DNA of 64,000 bases from Lichtheimia corymbifera B2541 (GCA_000697475.1 JNEU01001167.1:1-64000); one strand, 5' to 3'; positions 23,399-36,771 are shown, counted from the first letter of the stretch. Made by a program: numbers and translations. The notes: generated by a model not told the origin, from the letters alone.

Positions 23399-25430
23399 AC
23401 CTTACAATGAAACGTGGAGTCTTTCATAGAACAAAGTTGCTCGTCGGGGTAGAATGCACCTTGTGTGCAAGTTTCATGATCGTCGTGGCCATTCTCAGAT
23501 TCAACCAATGTCACCACCAGCCTCGTCGAAAAAAAAAAATTCAAGAGGTCGACCCACGATCCACTTTGGCTGGTGGTGACATTGCAAAATCTAGGATCGG
23601 CGAGCCAGATCATGAAACTTGCACCCACGGTGCGCTTACCCCGACGAGCAACTTTGTTCGATTGAAGACCCCACGCTTCATTGTAAAGTTTAGAGATACA
23701 GCTATCTTTATATGTTTTTACTATGCTGTACGCGTAATGCTATATGGAGAGTGACGTTTGTTCATTGGGAATTATCATGCAAATGAGCTGTGTCGCACAA
23801 AGAAGTCCGTCTGCATCTTCGGCTCGATCGGGGTCTACCTAGTTGACAATGAACAAAGACCACTGGCCATATAGAACCATGGTTACAGCAAATGTAAAAG
23901 CGTAAACGTGAATGTATCGAGGATTGCCAAGCATGATCGTGATACATGATTGAAAAGGTGCGCTCTACCACGACGAGCAATATTGTTCTATGAAAGATCC
24001 CATGTTTCGTTGTAAAGTTTAGAGATAAATGCACTTTTATGCTTTACATATGATGAAAAGCATAATCCTATATGCTAAGTGGTCTTTGTTCATTGTAAAG
24101 TAGATTGACCCTGATAGACCGGAAGATGCACAGGGCCGTGTATGTGTAACAGAGCTCATTTACATGATACTTCACAATGAACAAAGACCACTTGTCATAT
24201 AGCAACACGCTTTTCAGCATATGTAAAACATAAAAGTACATTTATCTCTAAACTTTACAATGAAACATGGGGCCTTCAATCGAACAAACTTGCGCGGCGG
24301 GGTGAAGCGCACCTTGTCAATCATGTATCACGATCACGCTTGGCAATCCTCGATACATTCACTTTTCCGTTTTTACATATGCTGAAAGCGTGATGCTTAT
24401 GATAAGTGATGTCTGTTCATTGTGAAGTATCATGCAAATGAGCTCTGTTACACATACATGGCCCTGTACATCTTCTGCTCTATCAGGGTCAAGGTACTTG
24501 TCAATGAACAAAGACCACCTAGCATATAGGATCATGCTTTTCATCATATGTAAAACATAAAAGTGCATTTATCTCTAAACGTTACAACGAAACATGGGAT
24601 CTTTCATAGAACAATATTGCTCGTCGTGGTGGTGCGCACCTTTTCAACCATGTATCACGATCACGCTTGGCAATCCTCGAAACATTCACGTTTAGGCTTT
24701 TACATATGCTGAAAGCGTGATGCTTATGATAAGTGGTGTTTGTTCATTGCGAGGTATCATGCAAATGAACTGTGTTACACATACACGCCCCTGCGCATCT
24801 TCTGCTCTATCAGGGTCAATCTACTTCACAATGAACAAACATCACTTGTCATAGTACGCTTTTCAGCATATGTAAAAACGAGGAAGTGCATTTATCTCTA
24901 AACTTTACAATGAAACATGGGCCCTTCAATCGAACAAAGTTGCGCGACGGGGTGAAGCGCACCTTGTGTGCAGGTTTCACGATCGTCGTGGCCATTCTCA
25001 GATTCAACCAATGTCACCACCAGCCTCGTCGAAAAAAAAAAATTCAAGAGGTCGACCCACGATCCACTTTGGCTGGTGGTGACATTGCAAAATCTAGGAT
25101 CGGCGAGCCAGATCATGAAACTTGCACCCAAGGTGCACTCCACCCCGACGAGCAACTTTGTTCGATTGAAGACCCCACGTTTCATTGTAAAGTTTAGAGG
25201 TACAGGCACCTTTATGTTTTTACATATGCTGTAACCATAATGCTATATGGAGAGTGTCGTTTGCTCATTGTGAAGTATCATGCAAATGAACTGTGTTACA
25301 CAATCACGCCCCTCTGCATCTTCCGCTCTATCAGGGTCCACTTACTTGACAATGAACAAACACCACTTGTCATATAGCATCATGGTTACAGCATATATAA
25401 AACATAAAGGTGCCTGTATCTCCAAACCTC
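23364..25430. repeat. Palindromic (alternating inverted) repeat array
   Basis: About 2 kb made of cores alternating with spacers, both internally palindromic. Cores open with CATATGTAAAACATAAA and a run near CTCTAAACTTTACAATGAAAC and close with its reverse complement. Spacers carry TTTGTTCATTG at one end and CAATGAACAAA at the other. Five spacers lie near 23730-23890, 24060-24230, 24385-24545, 24710-24870 and 25230-25390. Two long cores (about 23364-23730 and 24870-25230) share a near-identical centre of about 150 bp with its own inverted pair (AATGTCACCACCAGCC and GGCTGGTGGTGACATT). Three short cores lie between them. Open frames on both strands here follow from the symmetry and are not genes. 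Confidence 0.85.
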
Positions 25431-26070
25431 CATAATGAGGTGTAGAGGCGTTATGAGAACGATGTTGATCAGCATGCCCGAGAGCACCTCCTGACTGAAT
25501 TTCGGGGTCGCGATGGGCAATATCGGCGCGCACGGCCGTACACCCTATTCATGTTACCATCCCTTCGTTGTCTCTCCTACATTCAAGGTTTTCATAATAA
25601 ACTCTGGGATCTTTATGAGAACGAAATTTCTCGGCGTGGTCGAAAGGATGTTGTGTGAAAGTTTCAGGTTCTAGGTGGGCAATCTCGGGGAACAGGAGCG
25701 TCTATCCTACTTTTCCCTATATTTGGGCTGGCCCGCATTCAAAATGTTCATAATGAACCATGCGGTTTTTAAATGAATGAAGTTGATCAGCATGTGCGAG
25801 AGTACCTTTTGACCAAGTTTCAAGTGCTAGATGGGGAATCCCAAGAAACTACATACTAAATGACTTCTTCATAAATCCGGCGCTTTCCCAATTTTCATCC
25901 GTCATAGTCAATCCCCCATTATGCTCTCCCATTCGAAATTTTCAAATGAAGTGTGGGTTCGTTATTAAGACAAAGTTGTTCAGCATGTCCTAGAGCACAA
26001 TGTGTGCAAGTTGCAGGTTTGAGACAGGCAATCCCGATATCATGGATTGATATCAGTGTATATGGATATG
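25430..26070 (-). repeat. Degenerate tandem units, copy 1
   Basis: Three to four diverged units of roughly 150-200 bp, each containing forms of TTGATCAGCATG, ATTTTCAAATGAAG or TTCATAATGAA, and CAAGTTTCA or AAAGTTTCAGG. In reverse complement they match the units at 52484-53445. Confidence 0.65.
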
Positions 26071-26087
26071 TCGGACGGTGCCTGACC

Positions 26088-27000
26088 TATTAAATCTCCA
26101 CCTCTTGCACTCTTGTCTTCTTGGCTCTTCCTCCTCCCATTCTCAACTGTTGCCCCCATTCAAGTACAACTACAACCTGCGAACGATTACCTTGCTTCCA
26201 ATCCACCATGACAATGCTATGAATATCTTGATCCGATTGTCTTGAGCTGAATGGAAAGCTCATGGCGCGTGCACCCCACTTCAGCACACACCTTTCTTGA
26301 AAGCACACACTGTCTTGCATACTCCAATGCCACAATCAAACGAAACAGCATTCATGCCAGCAGTTACTATTAGCAATGACTTTATTGTCTCAAGTAGCGT
26401 TCACAATCTTGTCACTCTACTACTACAGCACGCTCCTCTGCCACAACCATCCCGTAACAACAGCTGCCATCAGCAAGGTCTCCATTGTCTCAAGTTACTT
26501 GCGGCCTCTTCACGTGGACAGCTGATAGCCATTGTATAAAAGCAGCTTTATTTGCGTGTGGTAACTTGCAATGATGCATACGACTTCTAATGAATGGTTC
26601 CATATCAGCTATCAAGTATCCCGCAATACAAGCACTCTTCGCCTTGTTGAGCTGCACTGAAAATGACCAAGAAAGAGAGAGACCAACACTCGGATGGAAA
26701 AGAAAGCATATCAGCAGCGATCAAAGAGGCTCTTTCTTATTGGACTCGCAACGGTTATGGATGAATGGATGGATGCAATCAAGTGCAGTAATGTGGAATC
26801 CTGGAATGTTGCTTTGGCTACTTGGCTCGTCGTCAGCAGTAACGAACACGTGGATACGGCTGAGGATGATGATGGATTGGATGAATTGGATGGCATGGAA
26901 ATGAGGGCTTATACCTTTGACGAGAGAGGATTTACCACCATGCAACAGCTACTTTTACAATCATGGATGAAGATGCTATGACGGCAGCAACCAAGAATAC
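26088..27000 (+). pseudogene. Decayed coding region of the repeat element, copy 1
   Basis: Broken open frames on the plus strand keep protein-like segments. Examples are TISNDFIVSSSVHNLVTLLL (26.3-26.5 kb), ISAIKYPAIQALFALLSC (26.6 kb) and RLFLIGLATVMDEWMDAIKC (26.7 kb). The diverged copy on the minus strand of 51200-52483 keeps corresponding segments in the same frames: NDQEKDR against NDQERER, NIALVT against NVALAT, and YFIVSN against DFIVSS. Stops and frame changes interrupt both copies. Matching DNA extends to about 27240. The original protein family is not recognised. Confidence 0.5.
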
Positions 27001-27546
27001 AATGACACAACGACACCTGCTGATTCTTTGTAATCCACTGGTTGGCATCTGGAAGGAAAGGAAGGATAGAAATATGAAGACCCGAAGGGGAGATTGGATT
27101 ATACCCACATCATTGTATCGAGACGCTCTTTTCCTTCTGTCATATTACATTCGTTAAAGCTTCATTGTTCATATGCTGATTAGACGATGGGTAGTGCCAA
27201 TGACTGATTGTATACATGTTTAAATAGACGCTTGTATTTTCAATGTTAATAAACCCATAGTAATGGTACTCAACAACACTGCTTGTTACGGAAGCTTGAT
27301 CCATTGTAAGCTTAAATCATTACGGCTAAGAAAGATGATGAGCTCTGTGGCACAAGTACATACATCATAATGCTTACCTATAACAACGACCGCCTATCAG
27401 CATGATCCGCCTTGTATGTATAAACTTATATAAGAACGAACCCTAGAGGCAAACAGTACCATTACCGCTCATAGTCTTGGATGCACTGATGATTTATGCT
27501 GTTAACCACACCATCATGGGCAAACCTTACTATACTATGAAAATGT
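27001..27546. other. Interior of the long-TIR element, no gene
   Basis: AT-rich DNA between the decayed coding region and the right terminal repeat. The part up to about 27240 matches the reverse complement of 51200-51300. Nothing else was recognised. Confidence 0.4.
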
Positions 27547-27921
27547 TGAGAAACATGTACCTTTATGTTTTACCAATGCGGTAAGCGTGATGTAGTTGCT
27601 TTCTCCTATGGATGGTGTCGACTGCATTAGCGGAAGGATGATGAAGAGCTGAGTGAAATGACACATGGTTTACATAAATGCGACCTCGGCAAGTTGCTGC
27701 ACCAATGGATGAAGATTGCTTTTACGTATGTAGGAAGGTACATAAGTAAATAACACTCAATGATGAAGGTGTGGGTCAAGGTATGTGAGTGCGGCACTAA
27801 TGGCTCCACATCACATTTAGGTATAGAAGGAGGTCGAGCTGCATAACCCAATTTTAATTAAGAGGTTGATAGTGCAAGCATGTTGGATGAATTGATGAAG
27901 GATAATATAGTAATGTTTGAG
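27547..27921 (-). repeat. Right terminal inverted repeat of the long-TIR element
   Basis: Inverted relative to 23040-23398 and direct relative to 53446-53750. It starts near GAGAAACATGTACCTTTATG and ends TAATGTTTGAG. Confidence 0.8.
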
Positions 27922-27942
27922 GTGATAGAGTAAACTTGGTGC

Positions 27943-28073
27943 GCACACGATCATTTCCTCCAAGAAGAAATAAAAATAAAAAGGCGATGACTTATCTATT
28001 GAGTGGTACAGTACAAGAAGAAGGGATGCAAATAGCGATGTAGCGAGGAAGAGGTGGAAGCATGCTATTTATG
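27943..28073 (+). repeat. Right flank repeat, copy 1
   Basis: Contains CACGATCATTTC, GCGATGACTTATCTATT, CAAATAGCGATGTA and GCATGCTATTTATG. It matches 41974-42122 in the same orientation. It ends 86 bp from the SNF2 stop codon. Confidence 0.8.
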
Positions 28074-28158
28074 GGCATGAATTGACAAGTAAAAGAGCTT
28101 TTAATGTGTGAAAGCAAGGTTCAATGGAAACTAGACTATGTATTTACATGCGTATCTG

Positions 28159-31100
28159 CTACTCGTAGTAATCTTCATCCTTATCATCGTCGTCATCTTC
28201 ATATGCTTCATCTGGATAGGCATCTTGTTGCGGCACAATGTTTGCTTGTTGGTGGTGGTGTTGCGGTGGTGGATAATAGCTGGCAGGTGTTTCTCCACCA
28301 GTCGTCATAGTAGTCGAAGGCAACATATGCGGACACAATTGAGCCAGAATACCATCAAAGATTTTCTACATGAACGTCATCCATCAATGCTCTATTTTCG
28401 TGTCACCCTCTTTCTACGTACCTGCATTTCATTGGCATCCTGATATACGACTGAATCCTCCTCATTAAAGATACGAGCATTGTCAAACATCACATGAAAG
28501 TCGAGGCGAAAGTCGGCAACGGATTTGTAGTATGGCGAGTGGATTCTTCTTTTGATGATGTTCAAGGCGATTGGGTTTTGGATGGTTGCATAATACGCGG
28601 GATACTCTTTTTCATCCACTAGCTCCATGAATAGATCACTTCGTTTTCGATACAAGCTATGTGCGGCATGTCAGTATGGTCTTGTTGTCATTCTGCATAT
28701 CATTATCACTCACATAGTTTCATCATCCTCCTCAATTTCAGTGGCATCTTCAACGGCTTGGTAGCAAATGTCAAAGATATGTGTCATTTCTTGTCGGACA
28801 GCAGCAGGTAATGGGTCTGGTCCTTGCAATGCTAGCAACTCTTGTAACTCACGTTTTCTTTTTCGCTACACATTGAAGATTGTGAGCAAGACATATATAT
28901 ATATGTACACCCCTTGTATATGTTAGTTACCTCTGCAATGGCTTTGTCGCTGAGATCAATGACATTCCGTTTTCTGGATTTTGATTCTGGTAGGGATACT
29001 TCTGATGGTGATCTACGTCGCTTCCCCTTTTTCTTTGCTGACGAATGCTTTGCTGACGCTCTTTTTTCATTTTCCATTTCTTCATTCTTGATCTCCTAAA
29101 AGCAGGCATCCTATTAGCAACACATAGCATACAAGACCATACACCTACGCCATTTACCTCCAGTTTTCTCAGCCATTCTTCTTCTGACAACCCATCATCA
29201 TATTGGATCTCGTTCGGGAACCGTCGTCGTTGATTTCTGCCATATTCCGTTGCTGGTGGTGGTGATGATGACAATGCGTTGTCTTGTATAATGGACACGG
29301 TGTTAAGGAAATCACCAGGTAGTTCATCCTCTTGCATCAAACGCGGTGGTTTATGAGTACCACGAAGACCACGACGGCGATAATATTCATTCTCCTGCTG
29401 TTCACGCTGTGCATCGATTTGCTCAAAGATGACAAGGTCTTGTTCTGAGCGCGTAAGAATAGCATTGAGCTCATCGTCATCCGTATAATCATGTTTTCCA
29501 ATGGTATCATCCTCTTTGTGCTCCAATAATGATCGCTGCGGTGATGGATAATAAATAAAATGCATGCACAAAAAGAGAGCCCTTTCTTGACTTACCAGGA
29601 ATGCTTCACGATCCTCGTCTGTGCTTCGATGATCGAATTTCCCGGCTTGAATGACTTTGCCATCAATATCCAACTTGTGATTGGCACGTGCAACAATTTC
29701 TTCTTCAATCGAGTTGGCAGTAACGAGTCGCAGGATCAACACCTCTCGGGTTTGCCCAATGCGATGTGCACGGTCTTGAGCTTGTAGATCTTGTTGTGGG
29801 TTCCTGAGAACAAAACGTTAGCAATAAAATCATCCCTCCTGTTTTTTTTTCTATTACCAATCCGAGTCAAAGAGAATCACCGTATCTGCCGCTTGTAAAT
29901 TGATGCCCAAACCACCAGCACGAGTACTCAACAGGAATGCAAAGTGGGTAGAATCGGGGGCATTAAACGCTTGAAGAAGCCGTGCACGATCATCACTCTT
30001 TGTGTTGCCATCCAGCCGCAAGTAAGGGAAGCCACGATAATGCATGTAATCTTCAATGATATTCATGATATGGGTCATTTGGAAAAAGATCAAGACCTAA
30101 GATATATATACATCAATAAATGATAAGTAAATGAGACCATCATCAGACAAGATGCATACATACCTTGTGATTGGTAGCTTGCAGCTTTTGTAGAATGCGA
30201 TCCAATAGCTCGACTTTGCCTGATACACGATACAACAACTCGTTGGATTCATGGCTCGGGTTGATCACGTTCTCCACTTCTCGAAACACAAAAGGATGGT
30301 TGCAAATTTTGCGTAACTGTTGCAAGGCATTGTTCCAATGTTTGAACTTTCCTTTCCTATATAAAAATAACTTAATATAAGCTGGTGCGTCGTCTTTATC
30401 AAACTTACGAGGCAGGATCACTGGAGGATATAGCAAGGCGTAGACCGCTCTTTTGAATATGTTGAGTCAACTTGATTTGCAAAGCCGACATGCGGCACTT
30501 GACCACGCGTTCGACCTTGCTAGGGAGCTCCAATTCGACGTCTTGTTTGAGTCGTCGCAAAACAAAGGGGCGTAGTACTTTGTGAAGTCGTTTGATCACC
30601 AAGAGCTTCTCCTCTTCATTCAAATCAATCTTAACGTTGACACCTTGGACGTTGAAAGGAGCGCTGAACCACTCTTCGAAAGACTGCACGCTCTTAAAGA
30701 CACTCGGGAGGATGAAATTGAGCAATGACCAAAGCTCAGCCAGATTGTTCTATAATAACAAGATGTTCATTGTTCATGCGTTTAAGGTGGTTATATGTAC
30801 GTACCTGAAGTGGCGTGCCCGATAAAATGAGTCTGTACTGGGAATGGTAATGGCGTCGCAGCGTGGTTGTCAATTTGGAATTGGTGTTTTTCATCCGATG
30901 GCCTTCATCCACAATCATATACAGCCATTGCACTTTGCTCAACAAAAGTCGATCCTTGCTATTGATGATATATTCATAGCTTGTAAGCAGCACATGAAAG
31001 TCGCCTCGTCGTATGTCGTTTTGTAGCTTTTTGCGTTCATCAGGTGGGCCTTTGTAAATGATCGTTTTCACTGAAGGTGCCCATTTTTCAAATTCCATCG

Positions 31101-33340
31101 CCCAATTGGTCATTGTTCTATTTCAAGGGATGAGGGGAAAGATAATTAGCGCTTTTGTTCATTGTTCATTATTATCAACCACCATCACTATATACTTACG
31201 ACACCGGTAGAATGATTAAATAAGGACCATTGACTCTCTTGCTCTCCATCAAGTGGGTGATCAAGGCGATTGTCTGGATCGTCTTGCCGAGGCCCATTTC
31301 ATCAGCAAGGATGCCATTGAGACGATTGTTGTATAAGGACACCATCCATTGAAGTCCCTTGAGCTACACGATCATAATATAAATAAGATACTCATTCCAC
31401 CAATCTTCTATTTCTTACTTGCCTGATACTTTTTCAATTCGCCACCTACGAGTGAACTGGGTTGACTCACGTCTTCTTGAATGCCATGTGCCACCTTGAA
31501 ATAATCATGATCATCCATGAAGCCCTATAATATATCTTACTGAGTCAGTTTTGATCATCCAGGTAGCATTTCATTTTACTTTACCCCATGATGGTCTCTT
31601 GCGAGATAATTAGCATAGCTGAATCCTTGTCTCGCTTGTTGATCCAAGACGGCAGTAGCAAGAGATTTTAAAAAGGCATCCGTATGCTCCAGAATCTGTG
31701 TCAATCGTGTATCCTTGGCCTTATCGATCAACTCAATGTAGGTATCCTCATCACCATTACGCAGGGCACGCATCCTTTCACGAGTGATTTGGCCTGATCG
31801 TTTCAATTGCTCTCGTTTAGCATAGTGATGGTATTGAAGCACGGCCTGCCCCAAGCTTGTGTGGCGTATTTGCTGTATATGCTTTTGTCCCTTGATGTTC
31901 AATGCATGTTGCTGGAGAGCATAAAAGTGCTGTGCACGTGACTCTTGTTGTTGCTGTAGCCGTTCCACATGTTGCTGACGTTCAATCTTTTCAATCATCT
32001 GCGCATCTCGGATGGATCGTGGTTTCTTGCACCAATGAACGGCAATACGCGATGTCGTAACCAGGTTGGATGTATATTGATCCACACCATACACAATTTC
32101 CTCACGCAGCTAACGTACATACACACATCATTACTATCTGGATAAATCAATCATTACGTATCGTCTCTTACCTGCTTTTGGCGGTTTGCCAGCTTCAAGC
32201 CTTTGAGTTCAATCAATGCCTTGATAGAATGCTTATCGTCGTAATAGTGCTGTGGATCTAGCACCATCAATGCTTGTTGCGCCCAATCCGAGAGTTCTTC
32301 ATAGCGACCTTGCATCAAATCATGGATTGCATGCTCTCGTCCTTCAAACAATTGCCGCGGATCCACACCCACAGGTAGAACACTGGGCACCATTTGACGA
32401 TGTTGACTTGTGGCATGCATGAATGATGATATGTGTGTTTTGAACAAGTTGTAAGGCGATGCATAAGCATTGTATATGGTTGATTGTTGAGTGGGAGTAG
32501 TGGTAGTAGGAGGTGATGATATGGATCGTTCATCGAATGAGGACTTTGACGTGGGTGGACTGGCAACGATGGTAGAAGCGTCCATAGCAGTAGATGATGG
32601 ATTCATTTCCTCAACAGGTGTGGGTGGTAAATGATGTTGTTGGGTAGTTGTTGGTGTTGATGTCATGATGAATTTTGTTGACATGCTACATGGAAGGGGT
32701 CGCAGAACAGCTTGCATGATATGTGGTGGTATTGGCATCTCCCGAGATAGTAGCTTGAAAGCAAAGATTTGATTCTTGAGTGCCTCGAGCTGAATGCATG
32801 AAAAGATGGCATTATCTATCCAAGTATCGTGTCAATACCATTACAAGAGAATATATAGAAATATGATTACCTTGCATGACAGAGGCGGGTGCCTGTGGTG
32901 GTTCAGTGATAACGACTTGTTGTTGTTGTTGTTGTTCTTGTGGGTATACAGTATCATAAGGATAAGATGGTTCTTGTACAGGTCGTTGTTGAGAAGATAT
33001 AACGTATGGTGCTGCGGACATAGCGTCGACTGAGGAATGATGATGATATTGCTGTTGTGTCATATCAGAGCCTTTGATGATTTGCATGATCTGAGCAAGT
33101 TCGACATTGTTCTCTTCGTTGAAGCCTTGAAACTGCAGATAATAAGCACGCTACAATGAAACACTAGTAAGCAATAAAAACCATGTGATAAATCGTTTTG
33201 CTTGCCTCAATCAAAGTATTAAACTGGTCGGTGAAACTTGCAGGCACAGTAGGCACAGGTGGCGATGGTGGTGTCATTGCATTCAACCCATGCTGTGTCC
33301 AAAGAGGACAACCGGTAGAATATGGATTCAATTGAGCCAT
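28159..33340 (-). CDS. snf2: SNF2/STH1 (BRG1-type) chromatin-remodelling ATPase
   Basis: Catalytic subunit of a SWI/SNF- or RSC-type complex, an ATP-dependent nucleosome remodeller. Sixteen exons: 33206-33340, 32871-33150, 32172-32815, 31585-32109, 31423-31524, 31200-31363, 30805-31117, 30409-30749, 30164-30356, 29858-30096, 29596-29803, 29158-29535, 28931-29095, 28714-28865, 28422-28656 and 28159-28365, giving 1426 residues. Order: Gln/Pro-rich N-terminus; QLQ motif ([19 protein letters not shown]); HSA region with long Gln/Arg helices; Snf2 ATPase ([16 protein letters not shown], then [12 protein letters not shown] and QDRAHRIGQ); SnAC-like stretch ([15 protein letters not shown]); basic KKKGKRRR segment; C-terminal bromodomain ([20 protein letters not shown]); acidic tail. 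Two introns have GC donors (GAG|GCAAGC at 33205 and CAG|GCAAGT at 31422). The second lies inside the conserved [16 protein letters not shown], so the frame is certain. Confidence 0.95.
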
Positions 33341-33950
33341 TGTTGGAAATAAAGAAGCACGCGTTTGCCTCAATGCACTAGAACAAATGGCGTATTGGAA
33401 TTAGGTTGAGAGAACGTGTCAAAAAGTTGTCGGGAAAAGAGTTGTCCCCCAAACGGGAACTATGATTTGAATCTTTCCTCTTTTTTACCTACCGAGACAA
33501 ATACAAGTGGTTATCCAAAGAATGTTGAATTGAATGAAAGCGTGTGTAAATGGACTGTAAAGCAGTAACAAAGAAAATGAAAAGAGTGCGGCTATTCAAA
33601 TAGGTGATCAGCTGTACAAAGCAGTTGCATGATTTAAGCTGATGGAATCCCGCCATTTCATTGGTCGTTCATGTTACATGGCCCGGATCCGCTCTTCCGT
33701 GCTGCTTTGATGCATCATTGTTATATATATTGAGTAGCCACTATGGTTTATTCTTCTTGTTGGAGAGTATGGCACCAAATGAAAAAATGGTTATATGAAA
33801 GAAGAGAGGGAGAGAGATAGAGAGAAAAAGAGGGATAAGAGAGGGCAAAAGTATACAGTGCAGAAAATAAAAAAAGAGAAAGCGTGTTTGTTGTGTGTAT
33901 AGGGACGGATACAATCTTTTTTTCGTGTTTAGTTACTTCTGAAGCGCTTT
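33341..33950. other. Intergenic region between SNF2 start and PP2A stop
   Basis: SNF2 promoter and PP2A 3' flank. Contains a GA-rich tract (33795-33840) and TATATATAT near 33722. No gene seen. Confidence 0.5.
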
Positions 33951-35241
<1,291 letters not shown>

Positions 35242-36306
35242 TGTAGAGATGAATAGTAGTAGATGATGAAGGAAAAGTAAAAGAAGACGTCAGAGGAATG
35301 AAAGGTTGCAATGAAAGACTTTGCTCCTCAGCGACGACGTAGGGTGGAGATGAAGGGAGGTTAAGGTGGTGAGTTTTTTCTTTTTTACTCAATGACGAGC
35401 GCGCCTTGGGGCTGTATTCGGAGTCTAACCAATCACACACCGTTTGACTATGAGACATTTGGATAGCCTGTATCATCATGTGCACCTTGCTGCCTACATC
35501 CATTTATTCACTCCATAGTAACTTGTAGCCATGCATTCCATGTTGCTGAGTAATCAAAATACCCCCACTCATAATTCTCAATTAAAAGATGTTTTTATGC
35601 ATCAAATGGGTTTATCACTAGCTTAAATCTACGCGACTCAATAGACCGCCATGTGCAATCACGCGTCTTGACCTGATTTTTTCCTAGTAACACTGTCCCA
35701 ACCTCCTGCAATTGTGTACTTGATGAAGGGTGCAGGGCATCAGCTATGGAGCAATAGTGCATGGAGATTAAATCGGCTTTTGGCTACATTGATCATCATA
35801 GGATTGAGTCAGCTTGGTTGCCTGGCAACCACTGTGGTACATTGTCTTCTACTTGACGACTACCATCTATTTAGCTAACGGCTGGTTATTACATCTTGAT
35901 GCGGTATTTACGCGTGTCAATACTATCAAGCAGAACATGTCAGCACAGTAATGGGAAGGAAGGATGGACCCTATGTACTGGTGTTTGTAATTTTTCCGCT
36001 TTTGTCGACGAGATTTATGCATTCATGTACTACCAGCTTCTGTTTCCATCTGCCGAAGTTTCAATGTATATGCACCGAAAATCGTCGAAAAAGTGATGCA
36101 TGTGATAGTGGCTAGATGAGAAAGTGGAATGATGGAAAACTAGCATCCATATTTGACTACTCCGACTGCATCAAAGCCAATAACTAGAATGAGCATAACG
36201 TCAGATTGATGCAATTCCCTGGAACCATTATATAAAAAATGCATGGGTTGTGTGGGTCATTCGTGGTTCCTCTTCATTATTCTTCCACAAACAACATACA
36301 ACAACA
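35242..36306. other. Divergent intergenic region
   Basis: About 1 kb between the PP2A start and the small mitochondrial-type gene, which are transcribed apart. A TATA-like TTATATAAAA lies near 36230, about 75 bp before the next ATG. No gene recognised. Confidence 0.45.
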
Positions 36307-36771
36307 ATGAATCGAAACATTACCCTCCTTCGTAAAATCAACGCCGCCTCGCCTCGACGCTTTTTGTCTTCATCATCACCAGGCCTTGATGGGTAAGCAA
36401 CTAGAGACAAGCATGCAAGAACGTGTCCCGTATTCACACTTGGGCTGCTATATAGTCAAAGACCAGCAGTGAGCGTCCCTCCTGGAACACGTAAGTAGTA
36501 ATCATGTTGTTGGGTTGTGACAAAAAAGGAAGATACTGATGATTGAATTATAGCACCCCATCATCAGCAAAATAACAATGATGCAGGCATTATGGAGCAT
36601 GCACCTCGTTGGAAAGAAGAAGTTGCCTCTGATAGTGAAGCGTGTGTCAAGGCTGACCATGAGCCAGAAGAAGATCTAAACAGCCTCAAGAGCAAAAGCG
36701 TAGAATGGATGAAGAAACATGGCCACGAGGACAAGGAAGATAAAGACTTGATGTGGAATAAGCAAAAGTAA
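36307..36771 (+). CDS. Small protein, probably mitochondrial (hypothetical)
   Basis: Three exons (36307-36392, 36456-36490, 36554-36771) give 112 residues. The N-terminus, MNRNITLLRKINAASPRRFL, is rich in Arg/Ser without acids and looks like a mitochondrial presequence. The mature part holds HAPRWKEEVASDSEACVKAD and a charged helical C-terminus (SVEWMKKHGHEDKEDKDLM). The PxWxEExASDSEAxVKA pattern resembles a small conserved fungal family of unknown role; this is recognition from memory, not a search. A TATA-like element lies about 75 bp upstream. Confidence 0.75.

Larger units (their letters stand above)
22929..28073. mobile_element. Nested composite repeat element with long terminal inverted repeats
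   Basis: Outer flanks (22929-23039 and about 27943-28073) match, in the same orientation, the two ends of the nuclease-like locus at 39967-40087 and 41974-42122. Inside them sits an element bounded by long inverted repeats (23040-23398 and 27547-27921). Its interior holds a palindromic array (23364-25430), short tandem-like units (25430-26070) and a decayed coding region (26088-27000). The extreme ends begin CTCAAACA and finish TGTTTGAG. The element lies next to the 3' end of the SNF2 gene (stop codon at 28159). No intact transposase is visible, so it is either non-autonomous or degraded. The class is not identified. Confidence 0.65.

Noticed and set aside
23407..25209. Open frames of 77-115 codons on both strands inside the palindromic array
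   Set aside because: They mirror each other because the DNA is an inverted repeat, and they differ in length between copies. No motif supports translation.
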